Positions 1-8,955 of a stretch of 41,084 nucleotides of DNA are shown piece after piece; position 1 is the first letter of the stretch, and each line of letters opens with the position of its first letter. Source of the stretch: Nitrospira sp. (lineage in GTDB: Bacteria > Nitrospirota > Nitrospiria > Nitrospirales > Nitrospiraceae); contig JANDJJ010000008.1 of NCBI GenBank assembly GCA_024330945.1, forward strand, positions 1 to 41,084, given 5' to 3'. The translations under genes were made by a program, and so were the position numbers. Under the pieces are notes generated by a model, which had not been told where the DNA came from, did no database searches, and saw nothing but the letters and a program-made list of their open reading frames with translations.

Positions 1-495
1 CATTTCTGGCGTGACGATGCCCTTGCGGGCGTAGTGCAACTGCGTGACGTTTCTTCCGGGCTTCGCCCTCAGCGGTTTGCGGATGTGCCGAAAGCGTAGG
101 TGCGCGAGTTTCGGATCGACGGCTCGCTCGCGGCCATACACTGACGTAATCCGGTCGAGTTCTTCCACATCGCCGCGATCGAGTACCCAGCGACGTCGCA
201 GCGGCGGCAGCCCGGCTCGCAAATCAATCGTGACGGAAGGGTCTGTGTAGGGGCCCGACGTATCGTAAACGGTAATCGGTGGATTGGGAATCGGTGGGCC
301 GCCGTTGGCGGAGCGGGTCGGAGTCAGGCTGATCTCACGCATCGGCACCCGGACTCCCGGGAACGTGCCCTCCATGTAGACTTTTCGAGAGGCGGGGAAC
401 GGTTGGGTGCTCAGTGGAAACGTCGAAACGGGGGCGGTCGAAATGCCCGGTTCATTTCCGTCGGCGGCTGCGTGTTGATTCAGACGGTCGTCCAT
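1..495 (-). CDS. thiC: Phosphomethylpyrimidine synthase ThiC, 5' part only
   Basis: Only the first 165 codons are in the window; the gene runs off the left edge. ThiC is the radical-SAM enzyme that converts aminoimidazole ribotide to the hydroxymethylpyrimidine phosphate of thiamine. The visible N-terminal domain has the family signatures [16 protein letters not shown], the [10 protein letters not shown] stretch and GLPPLRRRW (about residues 36-105). The catalytic barrel and the C-terminal CX2CX4C cluster motif lie outside the window. The ATG at 495 is chosen because an AAAGGA ribosome-binding site lies 8 nt upstream and no family-like sequence lies further upstream. The gene is preceded by a TPP riboswitch and terminator, so it is expected to be repressed by thiamine pyrophosphate. 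Identification is firm even though partial. Confidence 0.93.
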   Translation of the reverse strand, partial: MDDRLNQHAAADGNEPGISTAPVSTFPLSTQPFPASRKVYMEGTFPGVRVPMREISLTPTRSANGGPPIPNPPITVYDTSGPYTDPSVTIDLRAGLPPLRRRWVLDRGDVEELDRITSVYGRERAVDPKLAHLRFRHIRKPLRAKPGRNVTQLHYARKGIVTPEM

Positions 496-580
496 GATGG
501 AAGTCCTTTCGTGATGGAGCGCGGGTTTCAGCGCGGAACGTCAAAAAACCCACCTGATCGCCGGTCGCCGTGCTTCCAAT

Positions 581-615
581 AAAAAAGCCGCACCCCCCAG
601 CTTTGGAGGTACGGC
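581..615 (-). terminator. Riboswitch-linked intrinsic terminator ahead of thiC
   Basis: Read on the minus strand, GCCGTACCTCC pairs with GGGGGGTGCGGC (stem 615-587, with G-U pairs) and is followed directly by six T (586-581). It sits between the TPP aptamer and the thiC start, where an expression-platform terminator is expected. Confidence 0.8.
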
Positions 616-639
616 TGAATCCCCACAACGTCCGCTGTC

Positions 640-731
640 TGTCCGGCTTCCCTACGCTGGTATTACCCAGGTCAGGTTGTGAGGGTCGTCCGATCGAGCG
701 GACTCTCAGCCGTGAGGCTCCCCTAGCTATC
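640..731 (-). promoter_or_regulatory. TPP riboswitch (THI element) controlling thiC
   Basis: The minus strand carries the conserved THI-box pieces in order: GGGGAGCC, GGCTGAGAG, the variable arm, ACCTGACCTGGGTAATACC and AGCGTAGGGAAGCC. These are the pyrimidine-binding (CUGAGA) and pyrophosphate-binding (ACCUGA...GGGUAAU...GUAGGGAA) cores of the aptamer. With the downstream terminator this gives transcriptional OFF control of thiC when TPP is abundant. The outer ends are approximate because the P1 helix boundary was judged by eye. Confidence 0.95.
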
Positions 732-739
732 GAGGCTGC

Positions 740-769
740 ATCATAGGTCTCGTCGAAGAACGAAGTCAA
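740..769 (-). promoter_or_regulatory. Probable sigma-70-type promoter of the thiC leader
   Basis: On the minus strand TTGACT (769-764) and TATGAT (745-740) are separated by 18 bp. Each hexamer matches 5 of 6 consensus bases. The predicted start near 733 falls exactly at the 5' edge of the TPP aptamer, which supports the call. Confidence 0.65.
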
Positions 770-800
770 TCGGCCATTAGCCCTATGGCGTGATGGCGAA

Positions 801-814
801 CCGTGACGTCACGG
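801..814. promoter_or_regulatory. 14-bp perfect palindrome between thiC and nadA, possible operator
   Basis: CCGTGACGTCACGG is a perfect inverted repeat lying 109 bp upstream of the chosen nadA start and upstream of the thiC -35 box. It could be a binding site for a dimeric repressor of NAD synthesis genes, but no regulator is known from this window and the function is inferred only from symmetry and position. Confidence 0.35.
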
Positions 815-867
815 AGGCGTCTTCCGGCTCATGTTAGGAGTAAGGTCTCTTGCACCGACGCTCTTCG

Positions 868-897
868 TTGAATGTATGAGGTCGCTGTCTGTAGAAT
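868..897 (+). promoter_or_regulatory. Possible nadA promoter
   Basis: TTGAAT (868-873) and TAGAAT (892-897) are 18 bp apart. The predicted transcript start near 904 lies just upstream of the ribosome-binding site at 912-917, consistent with the GTG start at 923 rather than the ATG at 872. The -35 match is weak (4 of 6). Confidence 0.35.
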
Positions 898-922
898 CAC
901 GCTCTATCCTGTGGAGGAAACT

Positions 923-2026
923 GTGAAAGCAAACGTCACGGCGCCGAAACCGATCACCGAGTATCAATCATTGACGGCGGACGAATTGTTTGATCGGACC
1001 GTTGCGGCCAAGCAAGCGCTTGGCGAACGAGTAATGATCCTGGGGCACAATTACCAACGGGACGAAGTCATTCAACACGCCGATTTTCGGGGAGATTCGC
1101 TGTTGTTGTCGAAACTGGCCGCCGAACGGTCGGACCGACCCTACATCGTGTTCTGCGGCGTCCACTTCATGGCCGAGACGGCGGACATCTTGAGCCGGTC
1201 CAATCAGACGGTCATTCTGCCCGACATGGCCGCCGGCTGTTCGATGGCGGACATGGCGGCGATCGAGCAGGTCGATCAGTGTTGGGAAGCGCTCGGCCGC
1301 CTGATGCCGGTCGAGGAGACCGTAACGCCGGCGGTGTACGTCAATTCCGCCGCCGTCCTCAAGGCGTTTTGCGGAGAGCATGGCGGCATCACTTGCACGT
1401 CGTCCAACGCCAGGACCGTCCTCGAATGGTCGTGGGCGCGGCGCGAGAAGGTGCTGTTCTTCCCCGACGAGCATCTCGGTCGCAACACGGCGAACACAAT
1501 GGGCATCCCTCGCGACGAGATGATCGTGTGGGACCCCTATCAGCCCAACGGCGGCAACACCAAGGAGTCCATTCGGCGCGCCAGGCTGATTCTCTGGAAA
1601 GGGCATTGCAGCGTGCACCAGATGTTTCAGCCCGCGCACGTCGAGTATTTTCGAAAACAATATCCCGACGGCCGCGTCATCGTGCATCCCGAGTGCCATG
1701 AAGACGTCGTCAACAAGGCCGACCTCGTGGGATCGACCGAGTTCATCATCCGCACCGTGTCGGCCGCGCCGGCCGGCACGATCTGGGCGGTCGGCACCGA
1801 GCTGAATCTGGTCAATCGTCTCAAACACGAGCGGCCGGACAAGAAAATTTTCTTTCTCTCCTCGACCATCTGCCAATGCGCCACCATGTTCCGGATCGAC
1901 GCCGCGCACCTCTGTTGGGCGATGGAAAATCTGGCGGAGGGACAGGTCGTCAACCACATCGTCGTGCCGGAAGACGACAAACGGTGGGCGAGGATCGCGC
2001 TGGATCGGATGATGGCGATCAGCTAG
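923..2026 (+). CDS. nadA: Quinolinate synthase NadA
   Basis: About 367 residues. NadA is a [4Fe-4S] enzyme that condenses iminoaspartate with dihydroxyacetone phosphate to quinolinate in de novo NAD synthesis. Seen here: LGHNYQRDEV near the N-terminus, FCGVHFMAETADIL (Cys about 78), the TCTSSNA motif (Cys about 158), FFPDEHLGRN, HPECHEDV (Cys about 268) and STICQCATM (Cys about 327 and 329). Which of these cysteines bind the cluster was not assigned. The GTG at 923 is preferred because GGAGGAAA lies 5 nt upstream; an in-frame ATG at 872 would add 17 residues unlike the family and has no good ribosome-binding site. nadB and nadC are not in the window. Confidence 0.95.
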   Translation: MKANVTAPKPITEYQSLTADELFDRTVAAKQALGERVMILGHNYQRDEVIQHADFRGDSLLLSKLAAERSDRPYIVFCGVHFMAETADILSRSNQTVILPDMAAGCSMADMAAIEQVDQCWEALGRLMPVEETVTPAVYVNSAAVLKAFCGEHGGITCTSSNARTVLEWSWARREKVLFFPDEHLGRNTANTMGIPRDEMIVWDPYQPNGGNTKESIRRARLILWKGHCSVHQMFQPAHVEYFRKQYPDGRVIVHPECHEDVVNKADLVGSTEFIIRTVSAAPAGTIWAVGTELNLVNRLKHERPDKKIFFLSSTICQCATMFRIDAAHLCWAMENLAEGQVVNHIVVPEDDKRWARIALDRMMAIS

Positions 2027-2138
2027 CCCTGGCATGCCGTTTTGAGTTATAACGTCCTCGTATCAAGCGGGACCAAGACCACTTCTAACCGAGAACCGAC
2101 AACCGGCGACGCGCAGTTCCTCTTCACCCCTTCATTTC

Positions 2139-4958
2139 ATGGACTACAAAGCCACGCTTAATCTGCCAAGAACCGACTTTCCGATGAAGGCCAACCTGCC
2201 GCAACGGGAGCCTGAACTGTTGGCCTGGTGGGAAGAGCGGAAGCTCTATCAACGCATCCAAGAGGCGGGCAAGGGGAGGCCGTCCTATGTGCTGCACGAC
2301 GGCCCTCCGTACGCCAACGGGCACATTCACATCGGTCATGCGCTCAATAAGATCTTGAAAGACATCATCGTCAAATCCAAGACGATGGCCGGCTTCCACG
2401 CGCCCTACGTGCCCGGATGGGATTGTCACGGCCTGCCGATCGAACATCAGGTGTTGAAAGGGCTCGGCGAAAAAAAACACCACCTCGATGTATCGGCGAT
2501 TCGCGCACTGTGTCGAGACTACGCGGAGAAGTACGTGACGATCCAACGCGAGGAATTCAAACGCCTCGGTGTGTTGGGCGAATGGGAGCACCCCTATTTG
2601 ACGATGACGCCGGCCTACGAAGCGGCCATCATCCGCGAGTTCGGGAAATTCGTCGAGCGGGGCGGCGTCTACAAGGGCCTCAAACCGGTGTTGTGGTGCA
2701 CGCAGGATCGAACGGCCTTGGCCGAGGCCGAGGTCGAATACGACGACCACACGTCTCCATCCGTGTACGTCACATTTCCGATCGTGGTCGCGCCGCCGGT
2801 GTTGAGCCACCTGTTCGGCGATCTCGCGTTCCCCGGCGAGGTGCGCTCGGTCTCCATCGTCATTTGGACGACGACCCCCTGGACCTTGCCGGCCAATCAA
2901 GCCGTCTGTCTCCACCCAGACATCGACTACGTCTTCGTGCAGGTCGGAGACGAGGTGCTGATCGTGGCGGAAAAACTCTTGGAGTCCATGGCCAAGGCCT
3001 GTCGTCTCGGAGCCCATCATGTGATCGGGACGAGAAAGGGCTCGGCCGGCTTCGAGGGACTGGAAACGCAACGGCCCCTTTCCACGGGCCTGTCTCCGAT
3101 TCTGTTGGGCGGGTTCGTGACGCTGGATCAGGGCACCGGCTGCGTCCATATCGCTCCAGGACACGGAATGGAAGACTATCTGCTTGTCCTCGATTACAAC
3201 GCCAAGGCGTCGCCGGGCGAACGGCTGGAAATCCTGGCCCCGGTGGACGACGGGGGACGATTTACGGACAGTGTCAAGGAATTTGCCGGCCGACACGTCT
3301 TTGAGGCCAATCCCAAAATCGTCGAGCGATTGCAGTCAAGCGGACGGTTGCTGGGGCAAGGAACGATCAGCCATTCCTATCCCCACTGCTGGCGTTGCAA
3401 AAGTCCCGTCATTTTCCGCGCGACGGAACAGTGGTTCGTCTCGATGGAGACAAACGATCTTCGTCGGGACGCGTTGGCCGAGATCGAGCGGGTGAAGTGG
3501 ATCCCGGCGTATGGTCGGGATCGCATCACCGGCATGATTGAAAACAGGCCGGATTGGTGTCTTTCGCGCCAGCGGGTGTGGGGAGTACCGATTTCCGGCT
3601 TCACCTGCGCCTCGTGCCGGACTTTGTTGGTGAACCCCACCGTGATCGAGCACGTTGCCGCTCTGGTCGAAGTTCATGGAGCCGGCGTCTGGTTTGAGCG
3701 GCCGGCGTCGGATCTGTTGCCGGATGGGACGGTCTGCGCCCGCTGCGGCGGGACGTCGTTTGAAAAGGAACGGGACATTCTCGACGTGTGGTTTGAATCG
3801 GGTGTGAGTTACGCCGCGGTGCTGAAACCCAGACGCTGGTGGCCCGCCGATCTGTATTTGGAAGGGTCCGATCAACACCGGGGATGGTTCCACAGCGCCT
3901 TGCTGGCCGGGGTCACGACGGACCGACGCGCTCCCTACAAGGCGGTGCTGACGCACGGATTCGTGGTCGATGGGCAGGGAAAAAAAATGTCCAAGTCCGC
4001 CGGCAACGTGGTGGCTCCGCAGGATGTCATCAAACAGTACGGGGCCGAAATCCTCCGCCTCTGGGTGGCGGCGCAGGATTATCGAGAAGACCTCCGCATT
4101 TCGCAGGAAATCTTAAATCACCTGATCGAGGCCTATCGAAAGATCCGCAATACCTGCCGGTTTCTGTTGAGCAACCTGTACGACTTCGATCCGGAACAGG
4201 ATCGGGTGCCCTATGAAGAGTTGCCGGAACTGGATCGCTGGGCGCTCTTGCGGCTGGGGGAGCTGATTCCCAAAGTGACGAAAGCCTACGAGGATTTCGA
4301 GTTCCATACGATCTTTCACGCGCTCAACAATTTCTGTTCAGTGGACATGAGCGCCGTCTATTTGGACATCTTGAAAGATCGGCTGTACACCTTTCGAAGG
4401 GATTCCCACGCCAGGCGGAGTTCTCAGACCGTGTTGTTCGACGTGCTGACGGCGCTGACGAAATTGATGGCGCCGATTCTCAGCTTTACGGCCGAGGAGA
4501 TCTGGCGGATGTTGCCGGATGCCGCGCGCAAGGGGCCCGATGGGTTCAGTGTCCATCTGGCTTCGTTTCCGGACGTCGATCCCAAGTGGGATGATCCGGC
4601 GTTGGGCGACCGATGGGAGCGGCTGTTGGAGGTGCGGGAAGCCGCGCTGGCTGCTTTGGAGGAACGGCGCCGGGGAAAACTCATCGGCTCGTCGCTTGAA
4701 GCCGGCCTGGAGATCGAGGCGAATGCCGAGTGGTTTGGTCTGCTCAAACGGTACGAGCAGATTCTGCCGAGCCTTTTCATCGTCTCGCAGGTGGAACTCA
4801 AAGAGGCCGGCGAGTTTCCGCGAAAGCCGGACTTTCTGGTGCGTGTGTGTAAGGCAACAGGCAACAAGTGCGAGCGGTGCTGGAACTATCGAGAGACTGT
4901 CGGTCGCGATGTCGAACATCCGACCCTGTGCGATCGATGCCTGGAGGCCATTCGTTGA
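2139..4958 (+). CDS. ileS: Isoleucyl-tRNA synthetase
   Basis: 939 residues, normal for bacterial IleRS. It charges tRNA-Ile and edits misactivated valine. The class I HIGH signature is residues 64-67 within [15 protein letters not shown]. The KMSKS loop is near residue 617 ([12 protein letters not shown]). [13 protein letters not shown] marks the CP1 editing domain. A C-terminal zinc finger CERCW...CDRC lies in the last 40 residues. The start ATG gives the conventional N-terminus (DYKATLNLP...FPMKANL), although no clear Shine-Dalgarno is visible. lspA starts inside the stop codon, so ileS-lspA are translationally coupled, a pairing common in bacteria. Confidence 0.97.
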   Translation: MDYKATLNLPRTDFPMKANLPQREPELLAWWEERKLYQRIQEAGKGRPSYVLHDGPPYANGHIHIGHALNKILKDIIVKSKTMAGFHAPYVPGWDCHGLPIEHQVLKGLGEKKHHLDVSAIRALCRDYAEKYVTIQREEFKRLGVLGEWEHPYLTMTPAYEAAIIREFGKFVERGGVYKGLKPVLWCTQDRTALAEAEVEYDDHTSPSVYVTFPIVVAPPVLSHLFGDLAFPGEVRSVSIVIWTTTPWTLPANQAVCLHPDIDYVFVQVGDEVLIVAEKLLESMAKACRLGAHHVIGTRKGSAGFEGLETQRPLSTGLSPILLGGFVTLDQGTGCVHIAPGHGMEDYLLVLDYNAKASPGERLEILAPVDDGGRFTDSVKEFAGRHVFEANPKIVERLQSSGRLLGQGTISHSYPHCWRCKSPVIFRATEQWFVSMETNDLRRDALAEIERVKWIPAYGRDRITGMIENRPDWCLSRQRVWGVPISGFTCASCRTLLVNPTVIEHVAALVEVHGAGVWFERPASDLLPDGTVCARCGGTSFEKERDILDVWFESGVSYAAVLKPRRWWPADLYLEGSDQHRGWFHSALLAGVTTDRRAPYKAVLTHGFVVDGQGKKMSKSAGNVVAPQDVIKQYGAEILRLWVAAQDYREDLRISQEILNHLIEAYRKIRNTCRFLLSNLYDFDPEQDRVPYEELPELDRWALLRLGELIPKVTKAYEDFEFHTIFHALNNFCSVDMSAVYLDILKDRLYTFRRDSHARRSSQTVLFDVLTALTKLMAPILSFTAEEIWRMLPDAARKGPDGFSVHLASFPDVDPKWDDPALGDRWERLLEVREAALAALEERRRGKLIGSSLEAGLEIEANAEWFGLLKRYEQILPSLFIVSQVELKEAGEFPRKPDFLVRVCKATGNKCERCWNYRETVGRDVEHPTLCDRCLEAIR

Positions 4959-5473
4959 ACGGCTCTCCTTTGCCCCACTTCCTGTTGGCTTCTCTGACCG
5001 GCGTCGTCATCGCGGTCGATCAGATCACCAAGCTGCGCGTCATGCAGACGATGCGGCTGCACGAGTCCATTCCCATTATTCCCAATTTCTTCAGCCTGAC
5101 GTACATCCGAAACCCCGGGGCGGCGTTCGGTCTCCTGGCCGGCAGCAGCCAGACCTTTCGCATGATCTTTTTCGGAGCGACCTCGCTGTTTGCGCTCGGA
5201 CTGTTGAGCGCGATTCTCCTGCGGATGCCGGAACGCGATCGGCTGGGACGTTTCAGCGTCGCCGGAATTTTAGGGGGAGCGATCGGCAATCTGATCGATC
5301 GGATCAAATACGGAGAAGTGATCGACTTTCTGGATTTTTATATCAACGACTACCATTGGCCGGCCTTCAACGTGGCGGACTCGGCCATTACCGTCGGGGT
5401 GATCTTCCTGATCATCCATTTTTTCCTCGAAAAAAAAGAAGCCCCTTCTTCAGAAGGAGCTTCCGTCCCGTGA
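4955..5473 (+). CDS. lspA: Lipoprotein signal peptidase (signal peptidase II)
   Basis: About 172 residues from a TTG start at 4955 that overlaps the ileS stop by 4 bp; GGAGG lies 7 nt upstream, so this start beats the in-frame ATG at 4868, which would be buried in ileS. LspA is an inner-membrane aspartyl protease that cuts prolipoproteins before the lipidated cysteine. Family motifs visible: [24 protein letters not shown] with the first catalytic Asp, and FNVADS with the second. Four hydrophobic segments fit the usual topology. Its substrates here would include the many lipobox proteins in this window (Pal, both CpoB-like proteins, the TPR lipoprotein). Confidence 0.95.
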   Translation: MNGSPLPHFLLASLTGVVIAVDQITKLRVMQTMRLHESIPIIPNFFSLTYIRNPGAAFGLLAGSSQTFRMIFFGATSLFALGLLSAILLRMPERDRLGRFSVAGILGGAIGNLIDRIKYGEVIDFLDFYINDYHWPAFNVADSAITVGVIFLIIHFFLEKKEAPSSEGASVP

Positions 5474-5552
5474 GGGGGCGAACCCTCTGCCACGGTGTCG
5501 TTCGTGTTGTGCGGAGAGCGGGTAGCAGCGATCGATCGCGTGGGCAGGCGGG

Positions 5553-5813
5553 TTAGGCCGGTAGGGGGACGATAAATCCTCCCTTTTCCCTGAATTGCTT
5601 CTGCTGCTCCGCCGAGAACATGAACACCGGCTCACTGTGGCAGAACTGGCACTCCTTGGAAGTCACCGACGCATCTGGCTCTCCGATGCTAGCCAAATAC
5701 TCCTTGGCCAGCTTCAAGGCGGTGGCCTCGTCCGTCGTCATCACGTCGAAATGAATCCGGCCTTTCTTCCCCATCACCCAGGTGTCATACACGTGCACGG
5801 TATCCGCTGCCAT
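5553..5813 (-). CDS. DUF2024 family small protein
   Basis: 86 residues. The sequence matches what I know of the DUF2024 family: VYDTWV near the start, HFDVMTTDEATALKLAKEYL, and a C-terminal ECQFCHSEP segment with a CX2C pair plus His that could bind a metal. No biochemical function is established for the family. The ATG at 5813 is chosen because AAAGGAG lies 8 nt upstream and the upstream extension would run into uppP. It begins 14 nt after the uppP stop on the same strand, so the two are probably co-transcribed. It converges with lspA, with 79 bp between the stops and no obvious terminator. Confidence 0.75.
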   Translation of the reverse strand: MAADTVHVYDTWVMGKKGRIHFDVMTTDEATALKLAKEYLASIGEPDASVTSKECQFCHSEPVFMFSAEQQKQFREKGGFIVPLPA

Positions 5814-5827
5814 GGCAAGAACTCCTT

Positions 5828-6703
5828 TCAGTGAACGATCGCCAGCACGGCGACGCCGAGGATAATACGGTAATACGCGAACACGCGCAAGGTGTGCCGC
5901 TGGACGTAGGATAAGAACGCCGCGATGACGGCCCAGGCGACCAGGAATGAGGCGAGCATGCCGATGCCGAGCGCCATGAAATCTTGATCCGTAAACGCGG
6001 CCCTGGCTTTCCACGTTTCGTACAGCGTGGCGGCGATGATTGTCGGCAGGGCGAGGAAGAAGGAGTATTCCGTGGCCACTTTTCGGTCAAGGCCCGCCAG
6101 CAGGCCGCCGATGATCGTGGAGCCGGACCGGGACATGCCGGGGATCAAGGAGGCGCACTGCGCCAAACCGATCCATGCGGCGTGCGAAAGAGAGACGTGC
6201 TCGAGCGTCGTCGTCCGGTCGGACCGTTTGATGCTCTCCACCAGAAGGATGATCATTCCGCCGAGGATGGAGGTGGCGCCGACCGTCCGAGGTGTGAACA
6301 GATGAGCGGTGATCCAGCCGTGCGCCGACAGGCCGACCAACGCGGCGGGCAAAAACGCGACGCCCAGGCCGATCACGAACCACAGGTGGCGGTGCGTTTG
6401 AACGGAAGTTTTCAGGCAGGCCGACCAAGTGGACGATCCGCCCTTTTTCACCAGAGCGCGAAGTTCCGCCTGTTCTTGCCAGGCTCCCGACAAAAGCCTG
6501 CCGATTTTTTCCCGCTCAAAGACGAGCACGGCCAGGATGGCGCCGAGCTGGATGGCGATTTCCGCGTTGGCGGCCGTCTCGCCGGTAAAGCCAAGGGCAT
6601 GGCCGGCCAAGATCAGGTGGCCGGTCGAGGAAACGGGCAGGAATTCGGTTAACCCTTCGATGATGCCCAGGATGACGGCGAGCACGGGACCCCATTCATT
6701 CAT
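5828..6703 (-). CDS. uppP: Undecaprenyl-diphosphatase UppP (BacA)
   Basis: About 291 residues, very hydrophobic. It dephosphorylates undecaprenyl pyrophosphate on the outer face of the inner membrane, recycling the lipid carrier for peptidoglycan and other polymers, and gives bacitracin tolerance. Both signature regions are present: EGLTEFLPVSSTGHLIL at residues 16-32 and PGMSRSGSTIIGGLLAG in the middle, containing the catalytic Glu/Ser/Arg residues known from the family. The ATG at 6703 gives the standard N-terminus; longer in-frame starts would add a non-membrane tail with no similarity to the family. The ribosome-binding site is weak. DUF2024 follows after 14 nt. Confidence 0.95.
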   Translation of the reverse strand: MNEWGPVLAVILGIIEGLTEFLPVSSTGHLILAGHALGFTGETAANAEIAIQLGAILAVLVFEREKIGRLLSGAWQEQAELRALVKKGGSSTWSACLKTSVQTHRHLWFVIGLGVAFLPAALVGLSAHGWITAHLFTPRTVGATSILGGMIILLVESIKRSDRTTTLEHVSLSHAAWIGLAQCASLIPGMSRSGSTIIGGLLAGLDRKVATEYSFFLALPTIIAATLYETWKARAAFTDQDFMALGIGMLASFLVAWAVIAAFLSYVQRHTLRVFAYYRIILGVAVLAIVH

Positions 6704-6843
6704 AAGAGAAGCCTTTACGGTTGGACAGGGTTTGGCTGTGCGAGTGATCGCTGCGGGCCGATCATCACAGAGAGGCCGCCGTTCGTCAAGCGGAGGTTCG
6801 AAGCGCGCCATCGGTCGGGCACGACCGGCCAACCGCAAATCTA

Positions 6844-6870
6844 TTGACAAAGCGGGGATGTTGGCATAAT
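6844..6870 (+). promoter_or_regulatory. Possible promoter for the HhH lipoprotein gene
   Basis: A perfect TTGACA (6844-6849) is followed by CATAAT (6865-6870). The spacer is 15 bp, shorter than ideal, so this is a candidate only. It lies about 100 bp before the gene at 6970, in the intergenic space diverging from uppP. I see nothing else clear in 6704-6969. Confidence 0.4.
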
Positions 6871-6969
6871 GCTGAAACTGCGCGCGTTCTCGCGCCGCGA
6901 TGGCGATGAGTCGGAACGGAACAGGCTGTGCCAGCAAGGGACTCTGAGGGCAAGTAAGGGGAGGTTGTC

Positions 6970-7635
6970 ATGAAGCGGAAGTGGATGGCTGCCATAGCGG
7001 CCGGCGTGCTGCTGACGACGGGATGTGTGTCCAATTCCAAATACCAAGAGGCGGTGACGGAAGCGGAGCACGTCAGGGAGGAATTGGCCAAGGCGCGGGA
7101 GCAGAGAACCGCTCTGGAGCAGCAGGTGCGGGCCTTGAAAGAATTGAACGCCAAGTACAGCAGCGAGGCCAATGCGGCCCGCGACGAGTTGCAGCGGCTT
7201 GAACACAGTCGGGACAAGGAGCGGGGCAAGATTGAAGGAAAGACCAGCGAGCTGGAAGAAAAAGTCCGGACCCTCTCGACTCAAAACCGCAATCTGCGCC
7301 AGGAATTGCAGGACGTGAAACGCCACAATGAGACGTTAAAGTCGATGGTGGCGCGGTACCAGAAAGAGCTGAAAGACCGGGCTCAGATGCCGATGCTCGC
7401 GCCGGCGCAGTCGGGTGCATCGGCGCTGTCCGAGGCTGCTCCCGCCGTTGGTATGGTGAATGTCAACAAGGTGTCGGCAAGCGACCTGGTCCTGTTGTTG
7501 GGAGTGAACCAGGAAGAGGCGGATCGGATCGTCAACAATCGCCCCTACCGGGTCAAAGGCGAGTTGGTGGCTAAGAATGTGCTGACGAAGGACGTGTTCG
7601 ACAAGATCAAGGAACGGATCACCGTGAGTCAGTAG
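6970..7635 (+). CDS. Lipoprotein with long coiled coil and C-terminal helix-hairpin-helix domain
   Basis: 221 residues. The signal peptide ends in a lipobox LLTTGC with the lipidated Cys at 19, and no Asp follows, so outer-membrane sorting is likely. Residues about 25-135 are heptad-rich, charged coiled coil (EEKVRTL, NRNLRQELQDV). The C-terminal 60 residues (VNVNKVSASDLVLLLGV...ADRIVNNRPYR) resemble the ComEA-type helix-hairpin-helix fold, which usually binds DNA; in an envelope lipoprotein it may have another role. The GGGGAGG ribosome-binding site 6 nt before the ATG fixes the start. It is a single-gene unit ending in a strong terminator. I do not recognise a named gene. Confidence 0.8.
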   Translation: MKRKWMAAIAAGVLLTTGCVSNSKYQEAVTEAEHVREELAKAREQRTALEQQVRALKELNAKYSSEANAARDELQRLEHSRDKERGKIEGKTSELEEKVRTLSTQNRNLRQELQDVKRHNETLKSMVARYQKELKDRAQMPMLAPAQSGASALSEAAPAVGMVNVNKVSASDLVLLLGVNQEEADRIVNNRPYRVKGELVAKNVLTKDVFDKIKERITVSQ

Positions 7636-7670
7636 GCGAAGCCGCCAGGCCGTTTCCTTGTGAGTCAGTT

Positions 7671-7707
7671 CGAGAGGGCCGTTCCCATTGAGGGAACGGC
7701 CCTCTCG
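7671..7707. terminator. Strong hairpin terminator between convergent genes
   Basis: CGAGAGGGCCGTTCCC (7671-7686) pairs perfectly over 16 bp with GGGAACGGCCCTCTCG (7692-7707), loop ATTGA. GTTTCTGT follows on the plus strand, ending the lipoprotein transcript. It may also block transcripts from the convergent gene at 7757, but the minus-strand tail is poor in T. Confidence 0.85.
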
Positions 7708-7756
7708 GTTTCTGTGACCGATCGCGACAGCGAGTCCGGTCTCGTGGATCTCCCGC

Positions 7757-8749
7757 TCATGCAGGATGCCCAGGAGACGTGAGTCGGCTGGCGATCTCGT
7801 CGAGCGAGCGAAACGAGAGACCCAGCGTGCGACAGACGAGTGCCTGCCGATCAAACCGATTCTTTGTGCGGATCAGATTCGCCAACGTGCGAAGGTCCAC
7901 CCGCCCCCAGGTGGGAAGATGAAACACGGACAGTGGATAGTCGGTGCCGAACAGTAAACGGTTGTGGAGGTCTGGGCGCCGCCGCAGGAGCAGAAGCATC
8001 TTGAGCCGGTGAGGTTGGGTGAGGGAGGAAATGTCCGCATAGAAGTTGGGGTACGTTGCGCAGAGCGTGCGGAGCGTCGGGAAAAACCGCTCATACACTA
8101 TCAAGCCGTAGCTGCAGGCGTGAGCCGCGATGACGGTGACGCCTTCGTCCAACGCCGTGCGGAGCCGATCCGGATCGCCGAGCGATTGATTGAGCCTGTT
8201 CAAACTGAACTCATACCCAACGTGGCTGAGCAGCGGAAGGTCGCATGCCATGAGCGCATGGTAGAACGGCCGATATCGCCGATCGGCAGGATCGAAGCCT
8301 TGGCTGTTGGGCAGGACCTTGACCAAGACCGCTCCGGCACCGGCGCAGCGATGGACCTCTTCGACCGCGTCTCTCCGGTGGGGATTGATCGAGGGGCCGG
8401 CCAGGAAATAGTCGGGATGGGCCCGCACGGTACGGAAGACGCAGTCGTTGGCGACGAGAAACTCCGTCCGGGACCGATCCAAGCGTCCCGCTTCATCGTA
8501 CACCCCGTCCATTCCGAGTAAGACGGCTTTGTGCACGAGCCGCGAGGCTCGCAGCTCATCGAGCAAATCATCAAGGTATTTTCGATTGGCTTGCTGAGGA
8601 TGGTGGGGAGAGATGTCGTGTTTCCAGAGAAGAAAACGAAACAGCGGGCTCTTGAGCATCCTCGGCGAAATATAGCAGCCGTTGTTGTCATCCGGCAGGG
8701 CGGCCAAGTGGACATGGCAATCGATCAGACGTTTGGTCGTTTCGGTCAT
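7757..8749 (-). CDS. Amidohydrolase-family TIM-barrel metal-dependent hydrolase
   Basis: About 330 residues. It resembles the amidohydrolase-2 group (COG2159-like). DCHVHL near residue 10 supplies the HxH metal site at the first strand. SHVGYEFS, VIAAHACSYG and LLFGTDYPLSVF give the later His and Asp metal ligands (the GTDYP motif is typical). Members are hydrolases or decarboxylases; the substrate cannot be read from the sequence. The ATG at 8749 is preferred because GGAG lies just upstream and DCHVH then falls at the usual place. The gene lies 206 bp downstream of the fused acyltransferase gene on the same strand, so co-transcription is possible. Confidence 0.82.
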   Translation of the reverse strand: MTETTKRLIDCHVHLAALPDDNNGCYISPRMLKSPLFRFLLWKHDISPHHPQQANRKYLDDLLDELRASRLVHKAVLLGMDGVYDEAGRLDRSRTEFLVANDCVFRTVRAHPDYFLAGPSINPHRRDAVEEVHRCAGAGAVLVKVLPNSQGFDPADRRYRPFYHALMACDLPLLSHVGYEFSLNRLNQSLGDPDRLRTALDEGVTVIAAHACSYGLIVYERFFPTLRTLCATYPNFYADISSLTQPHRLKMLLLLRRRPDLHNRLLFGTDYPLSVFHLPTWGRVDLRTLANLIRTKNRFDRQALVCRTLGLSFRSLDEIASRLTSPGHPA

Positions 8750-8955
8750 CGGCGTTCTCCTTCGACCGCTCAGTCCCACGCCGGTCGAGCGCCTTCCACC
8801 TCCGGAGCCAGCATGGCCTGTTCCAGCACGATCATGACACCGCTCTTGTCTCCTCACCGCTTGAGTGAGGCATCGACACACGCCTCACAAACAAATGGCG
8901 CCGGCTCCCCCGCTCGGTGCTTGGGCACGGAGCGTTTGTCACATGATCGGGCGGT

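Noticed and set aside
452..769. 105-codon minus-strand frame over the thiC leader
   Set aside because: It is the translation of the TPP riboswitch and terminator RNA, not a protein gene.
968..2035. Long antisense open frame of about 355 codons opposite nadA
   Set aside because: High-GC shadow of nadA; no family-like sequence and no ribosome-binding site.
2124..3296. Long antisense open frame opposite ileS
   Set aside because: His/Arg/Gln-rich translation typical of the reverse frame of a GC-rich gene; ileS is certain.
8750..8955. Short minus-strand frame with FVCEAC, and a 21-codon frame before the amidohydrolase
   Set aside because: The first has no good start and is under 30 codons; the second is tiny with a distant ribosome-binding site.
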